A DNA stretch of 64,000 nt from Heloderma charlesbogerti (lineage: Eukaryota > Chordata > Lepidosauria > Squamata > Helodermatidae), in the NCBI GenBank assembly GCA_026122225.1, contig JANEZZ010002201.1, positions 248,001 through 312,000 of the forward strand, read 5' to 3'. Each line of letters starts with the position of its first letter. The first letter of the stretch is position 1. The notes below the pieces were generated by a model. It was not told where the DNA came from. It did no database searches and saw nothing but the letters and a program-made list of their open reading frames with translations. Below are positions 1 to 10,955 of this stretch, one piece after another. Both the position numbers and the translations under genes were made by a program.

Positions 1-321
1 GCTGGGAGAAAGAAATACACAGTGTTTGTGTATTTAAATACACAGGAGAAAGAAATTCCCCCTTTTTAAAAAATATTCAAAAATATAAAATCCAGCAGTT
101 ATCCAGATCTGCCTTCAGCTTTAGGTGAAACAAGTGTTCCTTGCTAGATAGAAAATGGAAATAAAGAGAAACATTCTTCTATTTAGCAAAGCTGGAGGTC
201 AATTTTAAGTTTTGTAAAAAGGCAATGTAAGCCAAACTGGGCGGAAATTAAAAGAGAAACAAAATACTATTGCATTTTCAAGCAATCGTTATAAGTAGCT
301 AGACGATTTAGAATACAAACC

Positions 322-404
322 CATGCATATTTAGACAGAAAAAAGTCCTGCAACTCCCCAGCCACCACCCACCAGTAGGACTTCTTTGCGTCTAAACATG
401 CATA
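322..404. repeat. Short palindromic fold-back MITE, copy 1
   Basis: Two ~30-base arms (322-351 and 375-404) are near reverse complements around a short spacer. The arm carries CATGCATATTTAGACAG followed by an A-run and GTCCTGCAACTCC. Related copies lie at 49933-50054 (full palindrome) and 57194-57247 (one arm), so this is a dispersed family and not a chance hairpin. It has no coding capacity. The superfamily is unassigned. Confidence 0.7.
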
Positions 405-1032
405 AGAAGTTGGCCAAGCTCTCTACTTGCTTTCCTAAAAATAACCAATGAACTGATTACTGTTCTGCCAGGCCTGTGGTTTAAAGTGATAACATTAACT
501 ACAGTATTGTTTTAACTTATTGCAGAAGTTATTTCCTCCATGGTGAGCACATGGTTCACATTAGGGATGAGTAAATTGGTCAGTTTCCAATCCATGCCAA
601 TTCTGCATTCACCCTTAAGTCCAGTGGGTTAAGTCCAATACTGACAGGTTGTCTGCAGAACAGAAGCTGCAGGTGGAAGGGTTTCCCCCCCTCCTCTCCA
701 GCTCCTTATGTGTGCTCCTAATCTGCTCTGAAAGGCTGGGGGACCCTCCTGAGCAGATTTGGAAGGTGTGTAGGGGGCTTCAGAGGAGAGAAGAGCAAGG
801 GGAAGTCTGCTCATGGGATGTTGGATTTAAGCTATTCTGTCCCATTTCTGCATTAGTCCACAATGTTTTTTTTTTAATCCACATGAATGTTTGCACTTGT
901 AAGTACACTTTAAAACTTATTATCAAAATATGCATTTCTAACCATATCCTGATTAGTGAAGAACTGTTGGAACATTTGGAAAGTGTGAGGGGATAACTTA
1001 AGTTCCAAGCTGCGTGTTGGTTGGTCTGTGTG
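405..1032. other. Unassigned interval, possible hAT-like terminus
   Basis: AT-rich sequence with no gene. TTAGGGATGAG at about 561 resembles the first bases of squamate hAT-type MITEs, but I could not find a matching end. The small open frames here look like chance. Confidence 0.4.
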
Positions 1033-1565
1033 TGTCACGAGCACCTTGGTGGCCTCTCTCAGAAGATTCCAATAGCCAACTCAATATACAGAGGAAAGGA
1101 TTTCTTTTCAAAGCTTTAATCCTTTTACAACTTAATGACTCTTTCAGATGCTAATCACCAGCGACTAAAGCAAGGAACAGCAGAGTGGCCTAAGCTTCAA
1201 GGCGGCAGTTGATCCCCATTTGAAAGAGAGTCACTTGAAGACCCAGAACTTATGGGCTAGGGAGAGATCCTCCCTCTTTCCCTTGGGTCCATGGGAGGCG
1301 GCCGTTGCTTGCATGCCAAATGGGCGCTACGCCTCCTTTCCGCACCCTCCATCGCTCATCGCTCTTTGCGTCTGCGTCGAGCATCTAAGAAGCCCCCTCC
1401 TGCACTCCCTCACTACCCAGGTTGCTATCTATCTCTGGAATGCTGGCAGGAGGAATCTCTGCCAGGTGCTGAGCCTGTGAGAGATGAGCTGGCTCCTCTC
1501 CCACGGATTGCTGTTCCTCATCAGAACTGCTCTGGGGCTCTCTGGGCTCAGTTTCCACCCTGACA
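1033..1565 (-). mobile_element. Solo LTR (ERV or Gypsy type)
   Basis: The 533-base block begins TGTCACGAGC and ends CACCCTGACA on the plus strand. It therefore has the TG...CA ends of an LTR with a 5-base terminal inverted repeat, TGTCA/TGACA. It is flanked by GTGTG on both sides (1028-1032 and 1566-1570), a 5-base target duplication that defines the insertion exactly. No internal gag/pol lies next to it, so it is best read as a solo LTR left by recombination. Minus orientation is only an inference from the position of an A-rich, polyadenylation-like region. The GTGTG flank is simple sequence, so some chance of coincidence remains. Confidence 0.7.
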
Positions 1566-1624
1566 GTGTGGTGTAGATTGAGTCCATTTGCACTGGAATT
1601 TGCAAACCTTAAATTCATCAAGGA

Positions 1625-1788
1625 TCACTAGTTTGCATGCTGGAAGTCCCAGGTTCAGTCCCTGGCATCTCAGTAGGAGGACTGGGTAGCGGTCAATGAG
1701 AGGTACCTTTGCTTGAGGCCCTGGAGAGCCACTGCCATTCAGACAGGACAACAGTGAACTAAATGGACAACTAGGGGCCAATCTACAC
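1625..1788 (+). repeat. tRNA-derived SINE, family A, copy 1
   Basis: CAGGTTCAGTCCCTGGCATC matches a pol III B box in a tRNA-like head. The downstream body (GGAGAGCCACTGCCATTCAG) matches the reverse complement of sequence at 32358-32565 and 45003-45165. The A box is eroded. I recall this body as common in lizard genomes, but I give no formal family name. Confidence 0.65.
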
Positions 1789-2059
1789 TTACATTTTTTT
1801 CCGCTTCCAATAAGGTTTCACCGCTCATCTTTCACACGATGCAGGACCTGCCTCGAATTGGGACCGGAATTTCCCACTTCTGTGCTCCTGCTTTCAATAC
1901 CATGATATCCCCGTATTTCCCATTCATGTGCTCTGCTCTTCTGAGTTCATTATCTTATAAGGCTGTAGTCCCCTCCCACACCTGTCCATATATGGCGGTG
2001 TTTGTATTTCCCTCCTGTCCAATCACAGCTCTAGATGCCCCCATCTGGTCTTCCGGCTA
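1776..2059. other. Unassigned, possible DNA-transposon end
   Basis: Starts GGGGCCAATCTACACTTAC, which resembles the termini (GGGCATCTCTACAC) of the MITE pair at 48707 and 50268. The remainder is unassigned and has no supportable gene. Confidence 0.3.
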
Positions 2060-2122
2060 CTGATAGCATAGCTTCCTTAGCACTGGAAGTTTTACCACCA
2101 ACCAGCAGACAGCTAGAGCTGC

Positions 2123-2202
2123 CAGCTCTTGTCTGATCTGGGAAACTTAGCAGGGTCAGCCCTGGTCAGAATTTTGGATGGGCGACCACCATGGAATAAG
2201 GC
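2123..2202 (+). repeat. 5S rRNA-like segment, arm 1
   Basis: CTTGTCTGATCTGGGAAACT, then CAGGGTCAGCCCTGGTCAG and TTGGATGGGCGACC, follows the middle and 3' half of vertebrate 5S rRNA, including the internal promoter region. The 5' third of 5S is not recognisable and several bases differ, so this is a 5S-derived repeat (SINE3-like) and not a functional 5S gene. Confidence 0.75.
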
Positions 2203-3038
2203 TTCAGGGGGTTGTTCTCTCCCTTCAAATGGCGCTAACTTTTACCTCCTTCTATCCCCTGCTTTGGCTTAAAAAAAAAAATTAAGGATCACAACTGAGT
2301 GCCTTTACACACACTGCCTTCCCCCACCCTTCCCCCCCATTCTAGCTTAACTGGTGCTGTAATGTTTTCTAGCGGCCCCAATCCGGGGCACTCTCTTACT
2401 TAGGAGTAAGCCACATTGAACTCAATGGAACTTACTACTGAGTAGACATAAGATCACCCTGTAAGTGATTTTTTTTTTTAATTAAGGCATTATCTTCAAA
2501 TCTTCAGATCTTCGAAGACTAGGGCTTCTCCAGCCTGATGCAAGCATAAATTTCTTCACTGGGCAGTCTTTGAAGACACAAGCAGCCCCCCCCCCCCGAC
2601 CTGAGTGTCTCCTGCCTCTGTGTTTCTCAATCGGAGGGAGCAGAGGGTAAAATGCCTCCCTGCAATGAAGGGAGACACCTCTCATCCCCCACCCCAGCAA
2701 CCTCAGAAGCAATGTCCTCTTTTGTTCCAGAGCACCCTGTGGGGCTCAATGAGGCTTACTCGAGGCTTGCAGACTTACAGGGTGATCTTATGTCTACTCA
2801 GTAGTAAGTTCCATTGAATTAAATGTGGCTTACTCCCAAGTAAGTGAGTGCCCAGGATTGGGGCCATGAGTTACCAGTTAAGCTACCGGGAGAATGGGGG
2901 GGAGGGAGGGAAGGCAGCATGTGTAAAGGCACTCAGTTGTGATCCTTTTTGTTTTTTTTAAGCCAAAGCAAGGGATAGAAGGAGATAAAAGTCAGTGTCA
3001 TTGGAAGGGAGAGAACAGCCCCCTGCTCAATGCAGGAA

Positions 3039-3116
3039 GCCTGATTCCCAGGCGGTCACCCATCCAAAATTCTGACCACAGCCAACCCTGCGGAGCTTCC
3101 AAGATCAGACAAGAGC
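3039..3116 (-). repeat. 5S rRNA-like segment, arm 2
   Basis: Reverse complement reads CTTGTCTGATCTTGGAAGC, then GCAGGGTTGGCTGTGGTCAG and TTGGATGGGTGACCGCCTGG. In parts it is closer to canonical 5S than the arm 1 copy. It is oriented opposite to that copy and lies at the mirrored position of the fold-back. Confidence 0.75.
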
Positions 3117-3189
3117 ATGCATCTCCAGCCATTTCCTTACTGGTGATAAAACTTTAAGTGCTGAGGAACCTATGCAATGTCATCTCATG

Positions 3190-3488
3190 GTCTTCAAAGC
3201 TGCACAGCTTTGAAGCTTCGAAGATGCTAGCAGCCCCCCCCCCCCCAAATCTGAGAGCTGGGTGCTGTCGCCGCTGCCCCTTTTCCTTGCACTGGCTGCA
3301 AAGGGCTGGCATGGGGAAAAGAGCATCGGCAGACCCCCCAGCCTCTTGCCCTGGCCTCTAGCAGGTGGCGGGGGGGCAGAAGAGGATAGGTGCCTCCTTC
3401 CCTCCACCCCCACGTGCTACAGTGGCGGCAGCATGGGACAAGCTCTCACCGGGCTTCGAGCCCCAACAGGATGCTCGCACCATCCCTA
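3190..3488. mobile_element. GC-rich block ending in a hAT-like terminus
   Basis: Contains a small palindrome (AAGCTGCACAGCTT), a poly-C run after TAGCAG that also occurs near 2578, and ends CCATCCCTA at 3488. That end is the inverted complement of TAGGGATGG, which starts the next element at 3492. The left end is not identified. Confidence 0.4.
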
Positions 3489-3491
3489 CAC

Positions 3492-3893
3492 TAGGGATGG
3501 CAGAGAATTTCTCCCCAAATCTTTGGGGGGCTGAGCGCCAATGCATTCGGCCCCCCGAAATCGGCGGTGAAATTCTCCGCCCCCGCCCCCCCCCCGGGAT
3601 GGGACTTACCTTTGGCGAATGTCCCTCCCGGCGATGGGTCCCGGCAGCAGTTCGTTGGCCTTTCATTAGGGGCGGGGGCGGCAGCTGGTCTTCTGACCGG
3701 CTGCCGCCGCCGCCATTACAAAGTGTAAAAAAACCCCAAACCCCGTGATAGGCTACGTAATGATTAACGTAGCCTATCACGGCTAGATTTCCAAAGTCAG
3801 CCATGATAGGCTACGTAAATCGTTACGTAGCCTATCACGGGTGACTTTGAAAAAAAAAAAAAAGTGCGTACGCAAATGGCGGCGCCCTATGGA
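3492..3893 (+). mobile_element. Hairpin-bearing hAT-like element, copy 1 (3'-truncated)
   Basis: The left terminus TAGGGATGGCAGAGAATTTC matches the element at 12494 in about 17 of 20 bases. Both copies share, in order, TGCATTCGGCCCCCCGAA, a poly-C stretch, a GACTTACCT block, CTGGTCTTCYGACCGGCTGCC and then hairpins. The hairpins here are 3743-3782 and 3788-3853, the second with ~30-base arms. The copy stops after one GTACGCAAATGGCGGC module, so it looks truncated on the right. GC content is far above the flanks. No coding capacity. Confidence 0.65.
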
Positions 3894-4080
3894 AAAGATT
3901 TTCCAGAAAGCCTTGTTTTGTCTAGAGTGAATTCAGAAAGTAACTTCTAACAATTCAATGGCTTCTCGCCGCCAGAGGGACTGTAGAATGAAAAAGGAAT
4001 TAACTGAATTGCATAGTTAAATTCTATGGACAAGGTCAAGAACTCCAGTATGCCTGGCTACTATTTGGATGGTTTGAGGT

Positions 4081-4097
4081 TAAACAGTCTTTAAATT
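4081..4097. repeat. Putative target-site duplication, left copy
   Basis: TAAACAGTCTTTAAATT here recurs with one extra T at 5487-5504, directly after the L2 tail. If it is the target duplication, the inserted DNA includes ~150 bases (4098-4247) that are not L2. Confidence 0.5.
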
Positions 4098-4247
4098 GGA
4101 TAGCTGCTTGAACAAAGGAAACTATTCCCAAGCATTTAACAGCGTATGATGGGATGTTAATGTCAGGTTTTTTAAATTAGGTCCTGGTATCTTATTGTAA
4201 CTGTGTGTTTTTTTAGCTGTGTTACATTGTTTTTAAATTTTGTATGT

Positions 4248-5490
4248 CTACAGTGGTTCCGCTCCTACTTGGATGGCCGATTCCAGAAGGTGGTGCTGGG
4301 GGATTATTGCTCTGTGCCATGGCAATTGTGCCATGGGGTTCCACAGGGCTCTACTCTATCCCCCATGCTGTTTAACATCTACATGAAACCGCTGGGGGAG
4401 GTTATCCGGAGGTGTGGGCTGAGGTGCCATCAATATGCGGATGACACCCAGCTCTACCTCTCTTTCTCATCAAAACCAGGTGAGGCAGTGGCTGTTCTGA
4501 ACCAGTGCCTGGGCACGGTAATGGACTGGATGAGGGCTAATAAACTGAAACTCAATCCAGACAAGACGGAGGTACTGTTAGTGGGTGGTTCGTCTGCCCG
4601 GCTAGGTGATATTCAACCTGTTCTGGAGGGGGTTGCACTCCCCCTAAAGGATCAGGTTCGTAGTTTGGGGGTGCTCTTGGATCCAGAACTGTCACTTGAG
4701 GCACAGGTGAACTCAGTGGCACGGAGCACTTTTTATCAGCTTAGGCTGGTATACCAACTACGCCCTTATCTGGACAGAGATAGCCTAGCTACAGTTATCC
4801 ATGCTCTGATAACTTCTCGTCTGGATTACTGCAATGTGTTATACGTGGGGCTGCCTTTGAAAACGGTCCGGAAACTTCAGCTGGTCCAAAATAGGGCAGC
4901 AAGATTGTTAACGGGGACTGGCCTGAGAGCTCATATTACGCCAGTACTTTTCCAGCTGCACTGGCTGCCAGTCCATTTCCGGGCCCGATTCAAAGTGCTG
5001 GTGTTAACATTCAAAGCCCTTAACGGCTTGGGGCCAGGTTACCTGAAGGATCGCCTCCTCCCATATGTGCCTGCCCGGACCTTAAGATCATCATCAGCGG
5101 CCCTTCTCCGTGAGCCCCTGCCGAATGAAGTGAGGCGGGTGGCTACTAGGAGGAGGGCTTTTTCTGTTGTGGCACCCCGGCTCTGGAATGAGCTCCCTAG
5201 TGAGGTTCGCCTGGCACCTACATTGTACTCCTTTCGGCGCCAGGTGAAGACCTTTTTATTTTCCCAGGCATTTTAGCTTTCTAAATTTTTATCTTTGCTG
5301 TTTTAAATCTGTATTTTAAACTCCTGTACTGCTGCTAGGTTTTATTGTGGTTGTATTGTTATATTGTGGTTTTAATGTTCTATATATTTTAAATTGTTTT
5401 ATTGTGTGTTGTTTGGTTTTAGTTTTTGTGAACCGCCCAGAGAGCTTCGGCTATTGGGCGGTATAGAAATGAAATAAATAAATAAATAAA
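4248..5490 (+). mobile_element. L2-clade LINE, 5'-truncated, open RT C-terminal half
   Basis: L2 homology starts at CTACAG/TGGTTCCGC and runs in frame to the stop at 5274-5276. The protein has the RT motif GVPQGSTLSPMLFNIYM, the catalytic YADD box in HQYADDTQLYLSF, a KLKLNPDKTEVLLVGG thumb-proximal block and a C-terminal region ending KTFLFSQAF. The 3' UTR ends GGGCGGTATAGAAATG followed by (AAATA)n at about 5471-5490. The first ~17 codons of the open frame lie upstream of L2. The frame has no stop or shift, which suggests a fairly recent insertion. Endonuclease and fingers are missing, so it cannot move by itself. Confidence 0.88.
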
Positions 5491-5506
5491 CAGTCTTTTA
5501 AATTAT

Positions 5507-5605
5507 ATTTTTGTTTGGTAACTTTTGTGAACTGCCCAGACAGCTTTGGCTACTGGGCAGTATAGAAATACATGGAATGAAATAAATGTAATGAAATGAA
5601 ATAGG
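5507..5605 (+). mobile_element. Older L2 3'-end fragment
   Basis: TTTTGTGAACTGCCCAGACA and CTGGGCAGTATAGAAAT repeat the last ~80 bases of L2 with several substitutions, followed by a decayed A/T tail. The young L2 therefore sits against, or inside, an older L2 3' UTR. Confidence 0.7.
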
Positions 5606-8600
5606 ATTGTACTCTAAGAGACCTCACCTTTAGAATGGCTGCTAAAACAGCACTGTTTTCTCCAGCTGGCCTGTCTCTAGTATCCACTCATCAAACCTCT
5701 AAAAGCCTCATGAGCAAAATTCTCAGGCACATTCGTATGGGGCGGATTAAAGGAAGTCCCTCCCTCCTGCCACTGTTGCTGTTTTAGTCAATGAATGAGG
5801 CTGTCAGGTCAGTTAATGTGCTTTCTAATCATTGTGTGTTTGAATGTTTATCCCACATGTAATCAACCCTTGTAAGTTGGCAATAGTTTTATCAAGCCAC
5901 TTTGGTTTTAGTTCTGTGACTCTGAAGTCACTAGTAGTATAGAGAGATTCTGGACTCTGAAAGTTTCCTGAGTGTGCAAATGAAATGGTTCTCATTTTGT
6001 CCTACCACTATTTAAAATAGAGACATGCAAAACTAGGCATGAATACAGAGCAGGCAGCTGAGATTTTATTTTTGCAGAGTTCAGGAGGGCTTGGATGCAG
6101 CATTTTATTTGGATGTGAAAGATCGTGATGGGAGTGGCTGAGATAAATAGTTTGGGGCTCATCTTGAGGCATAGTGCAGTGTTTCTGAAGTAATTATTTA
6201 TTATATTAATTTGGCTCTTGCAAGAGCATCATAAATCTCAGAAAGTTCTTTGTAGCATTTTTATCTTTAGTTTGTACCAGGCCATGTTCCTGTCCTCCCA
6301 AGAAACCAGTCTATTTGTATCTGAGTTAGCTACTTCTGACTTTATGCAACATTATCGTTCTATATAGGAAAGGATGGCAGGCTCCTTCTGCTTCAGGATG
6401 AGATGTAAAGTATTCTTTCTGTTCTCTCATGGCTGTTACTTTCCATGTTTTTCTATAAAGGCAAGGATATGAAAGGCAACGTTCTGGCCTACATTCAGCT
6501 TTACTCAGTGTACTGCTCCATTCCTAATTCACCCTATAGACACAACTGGATTTGTTTCTTGCTCAGCACGCCTGTATCACGTTGCTATGTATTAAACAGT
6601 ATTAAAATGCTGCTATGTACTGGAGCAGACACACTGAATTTCAAAGAGGTGTTTGTGCTTACAGTAATGGCTCTATATATAGATCTGAAATCGTCAGGAG
6701 ATTAACACTGTACAAATCTGTTATTATTTTGTTAGCACCTCATTTTCTTAGGCAGCCTTCTTGTCCACAGTGCATTCCTTGCACCATGGCTGTATTCACA
6801 ACTCAAAGAAGCACTTTTTAAAAGGGAAAGTCTTTATTTTAAATGCTCATCATTAATTCCTTCCTTCTGCAATAATACTTGGCACAATTAAAAACAGTAC
6901 TTTTAGATGTACTGCTTCCTTGAACTTTTTCTTTATAACAACATGGACATACTGAAGTAATGTGCCTTTCTTTTAAAAAAAAGGTGGGTTGCAAGTATTT
7001 ATGAAATGGCAAAATATGCAAGGTCTCATTAAAAACAGTAACATAAACTATACACTCATATATAAAAGGTTGTCTTTCCCATCTTCAGTATGAGGGAACC
7101 AGGGAATATTAAAGAAGATTCCAAGTATGGCTTTCTAAATGTGGATCTACATGTAATAGGAGGCTCGAGCCAAAAATGACATACCTGTGCTGAGTTCTCT
7201 CCATCCACAATGAGGAGAAACATGTGAATATTAGCTCAGACACACTAAGAGCTAAAAGTAAAATGAAATGTGGCAGAACTATCAGTCTGGACACATCCAA
7301 TGACTCAAATGTCTGACAACCTAGACAAAACAATTAGCCAAGTCAGTGCTTTTAATCTTTGAATGCAAATTACAGCAAGTTCATTGCTCAGTCCACAATT
7401 CACCCTTAGTATTAAGAAGTAGATTTTGCAAAGTAATCAGAGATTGAAGAACTCCAGGAAGATAGAAGATATTTGTAGGCATCTTCAGTAAATAAAAGAA
7501 AAAGAGTTGAAGCGTCAACAAAGCTGTTCTGTAGACCAAACAAGATGGTGACCAAAAATTACTGCTGTACAAGGAACCTTTAGAGCACAGTCAAACAGGA
7601 TTGATGCTCACTAGAGGGATGTCTCCAGTCTCAGAACCATCAGTCTATCCTAAGGGCTGCTCAGGAGGGCAGAAGAACAGAGGCTTTCCTGCCTAAATAC
7701 ATTTTGAGCTAAACAGGTTCAGAGGACAATCCAGCACTCTTACCTTCCTGGGTGCAGGGCTGGGAACAGAGAGGCTTGTAGATCTGGCAGATCCACGTCT
7801 TCTCTCCTCTCCTCTCCTCTCCTCTCCTCCCCGCTCACCAGCACACCCCCTTTCCAACTTTCCGCAGCAGCTGGTGGGAGACCGGGAGGAAGATCCACAA
7901 TTGGGTCTCATCCATGTTTGTAGCTCTGTCTATGGCTGCAGAGGAAGGGATCTGCAGCATCCTTTGGCTCCCCAGACACCATCTGGGAGCCTCAGAATTT
8001 CTGTCTTAATGGCCCAAATGAAATATATTGATGGAAACAGTCCAGTTTAAGTTTCACATGATACAAACTTGCCAAATGACCTATGAGAATGAATTAAAAT
8101 GAATGAATTACCCATGAGAATGAATTAAAAAATATGGGGGCATTTCCCCCCCCCAAACATAGAGGACTTATGATTTTCCTCTGGCTCATATGGTACAGCA
8201 CACTTACAATTTTACAAGTTATTTACTCTTCATTTTAACTTTTAATTTGCTCACATGATTTGTCATAAGGGGAATAATTCTCCAAATTAAATGTTTTTTT
8301 CAGGAGGAGAACTCCAAAAGGAAATATAATTCCTTTTAGACTGAGTGGATTGTGTCTCTTGTGTGGTGGATCCAGCAGTGCCACTCTAAGGATAATGACC
8401 ATTGATAGGACCTTTAACACTGATTCTGAACACTGATTCAGAAAGAAAAATGAGATAAGAGCTATGAATCAGGGCAAGAACTGGGGGACAATTACTCTGG
8501 GCAGCACTGCCAAGGTGAAAGGAATGGAGCTCAAAATGTTTCTGGGTAGTTGAAAGGGTCAATATTATAGGTAAGCATTACTTGTCATATAGTACATTCT

Positions 8601-8693
8601 ACTAGCTGTGATATGTTTTGAGTATGTTATACTAGGAAGCTTATATTTATATGAAGAAAAGCAATGCCACAGGAAGAGGAGAGCATGTTATAT
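5606..8693. other. Unassigned AT-rich interval
   Basis: No gene, LINE or SINE recognised. It contains a pentanucleotide microsatellite at 7801-7830. The short frames here have no recognisable domain. Confidence 0.4.
7801..7830 (+). repeat. (CTCCT)n microsatellite
   Basis: About six pyrimidine-only CTCCT units on the plus strand. Confidence 0.9.
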
Positions 8694-8701
8694 ATCTAAA
8701 C

Positions 8702-9118
8702 TGGGGTCTCCAATGTGGTGCCTATGGACACCTCCTTTGGAACCCATCAGGCTCCCTGCCTCTTCTGGTTTTTATTTTATTTCATTTTTTTTTTTTTAAG
8801 ATTTTCAACTAGGAGGTTGACATGCTGCAAAGCAAAGTGCTGCCCTCCAGTACCATCTTCATTTGGGTTCAAAAGAGTAGTTTTGTGTTTTGGAGCTCAG
8901 ACCCCTCTGCCCCCTTACCTTGGGCAAGTTACTTTTCTTTTAGTCTCATCAGTTTGCTTTCTGGAAAATGAGTGTCTTTTGACTAGCCATGTTCACCATG
9001 ACAGCCATTTTATAAATGGGCAACCCCCCCCCCATGGCAGTCATTTTGTGAAAGCACCCACAATGCTGTCTCAAAATTCCAAATGTGCCCATCAGCCTAA
9101 AAAGGCTGGAGACCCTAG
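8702..9118. mobile_element. hAT-like MITE with 8-bp target duplication
   Basis: The left end TGGGGTCTCCA and right end TGGAGACCCTAG are inverted complements. The flanks are ATCTAAAC (8694-8701) and AACTAAAC (9119-9126), a one-mismatch 8-base duplication, as expected for hAT transposition. The 417-base interior has a T-run and a C-run and no transposase, so it would depend on an enzyme supplied in trans. Confidence 0.7.
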
Positions 9119-9126
9119 AACTAAAC

Positions 9127-10568
9127 ATTCCAATATCTCTTCTAGAAACAGTGTGAATTTCAAAGAGCCAGTCAATTAGTTTTCTACTTGCTGATCAAAA
9201 TCTCTTGAAAAAACTCCAGATGTGTTTAGGTCCTGTCAGAGGTGTCCTTTACAAAGGAGGATTCTCTAAAGTAAAATGTTTTAACCAATGCTGGGGTTGT
9301 TTTAGAGGCATTAGCTTAGAACAGATGCCCAGAAACCCACTCTGGATTGTTACAGATTGTAATCGGCAGCCATACTCTGTGTGAAAGCATGTGTGAGTTA
9401 CTGAGCCTCAGGATAAAGTATGAGATCAAGCGTGCTCTACTGGGTCGAGTTTTGCATGTGGATGTGGAACACTAAAAGTCAAAATCTCTACTCAACACTG
9501 CATGACACATTCAGTTTCTCACAGCTTCAGTTCTCCATTTGTGGAATAGTTCTCCATCATTGACCTGGCTCTCAGGGATGTGAGGAAGAATGATATGGAC
9601 TGCAAATCATTTTGCACATGAAAGGTGTCAAGAAAAATGATTAATAACAAGCCCACTTATATAGCAGCAGAGAAATGAAAAATAGAGACTGGATGTAAAA
9701 AAATGTAGGAAATAGCTGTTCTGCATTATCAGGGGTTTCTTTGCCTTTTGTTCCTTTACTGTCTCATGTACTTGAAGCAACAGACATTTCTTCTTTCATT
9801 GAATATCAGGTCATTGATGATAACTCCTACTTTGTGACAGCTGGAAGTGCCTGCAATTTTTTTTTTTAAGTAGAGGCCCTATCTAAAAATTCAGCCAGCT
9901 CCAACATGATGTTCAAGCCTTGTTGTAAGGAACTAAGAGAAATAATCTTCTTTTCCTCCTGAGAAAGCTGTTATATTTCACTTCCAGAACAAAAAACATT
10001 GCTATAAATTGCTAGCTAACGCCATGGGATATTGGTTTCAAGAAGAAGCATCTATAAAATAAGGTGGCCATATAAATGTATGTAACCATCGGGTTGAACA
10101 GCTAGGAAGAACAAAATTGAACTTTTTTACATCATCATTTTAAAAACAAAACTGTGAATGTTTTAACTATATGGCTCAACTATTACTCGTTTAATTTACT
10201 CAGTGCTTTGTGGATTTTTGCTGCACAGTACAGGTTGGACAAATACAGGCTAACCCCCCCCCCCATATAGCATTGTGCATTCAGCCACTGCTTAACCAAA
10301 ACACAAAGTAGTCCCTATGACCAAGGTTTATTGCATGGATCTGAACATTTGGAAAATTAAAGAATTTGACTTACAACAGGGTTATCCAATGTATCTTTCT
10401 GAATCCTAGTAATCCCAGACTTCTTCTACAAAAAAGAGCAACTTTATAGTCCCTGTTGAGTAGTTGAGTGGATTTAAGAGATAAAATCAGCACCCGGGAA
10501 AGGCTTTGGAAATTTATCCCATATAAAGTGTATCCCCATTGCATTTTAGGCTTTGCAGGATGGTCCCA
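9127..10568. other. Unassigned AT-rich interval
   Basis: No gene or repeat family recognised. Poly-C run near 10255. Confidence 0.4.
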
Positions 10569-10581
10569 GAGGTCTCAAATT
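10569..10581. repeat. BovB target-site duplication, left
   Basis: GAGGTCTCAAATT is repeated exactly at 14180-14192, bracketing the minus-strand BovB. Confidence 0.9.
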
Positions 10582-10955
10582 GTTGTTGTTCAGTCGTTCA
10601 GTCATGTCCGACTCTTCGTGACCCCATGGTCACGACACCAGGCTTTCCTGTCCTGCGCTCTCTCCCGGAGTGTGCCCAAGTTCATATTCATTGCATCAGT
10701 GATGCTATCTAGCCATCTCATCCTCTGCCGTCCCCTTCTCCTTTTGCCTTCAGTCTTTCCCAGCATTAGGGTCTTTTCCAGAGAGTTTTCTCTTCGCATT
10801 AGGTGGCCAAAATACTTGAGCTTCAGCTTCAGTATCTGTCCTTCCAATGAACACTCAGGGTTGATTTCCTTTAGGATTGACTGATTTGACCTCCTTGCAG
10901 TCCAGGGGACTTGTAAGAGTCTTCTCCAGCACCACAGTTCGAAAGCATCAATTCT

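Larger units (their letters stand above)
2060..3190. repeat. ~1.1-kb inverted fold-back with 5S rRNA-like sequence in both arms
   Basis: Arm 1 (about 2060-2480) and arm 2 (about 2770-3190) are imperfect reverse complements over roughly 400 bases around a ~300-base centre. Matching blocks appear in mirrored order: the SINE-like 5S segment, AAGCCAAAGCAAGGGATAG, CACTCAGTTGTGATCC, and the TAAGTTCCATTGAA-type block. Small indels separate the arms. It contains no gene. A fold-back transposon that captured a 5S-derived SINE, or two inverted copies of one 5S-bearing element, would both fit. Confidence 0.75.

Noticed and set aside
2123..2202. Functional 5S rRNA gene
   Set aside because: Only the middle and 3' part resembles 5S, with substitutions and no proper 5' third or terminator, and it is embedded in an inverted repeat.
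3358..3804. 148- and 127-codon frames on opposite strands
   Set aside because: Both lie over GC-rich repeat DNA with poly-C runs and hairpins; no coding signature.
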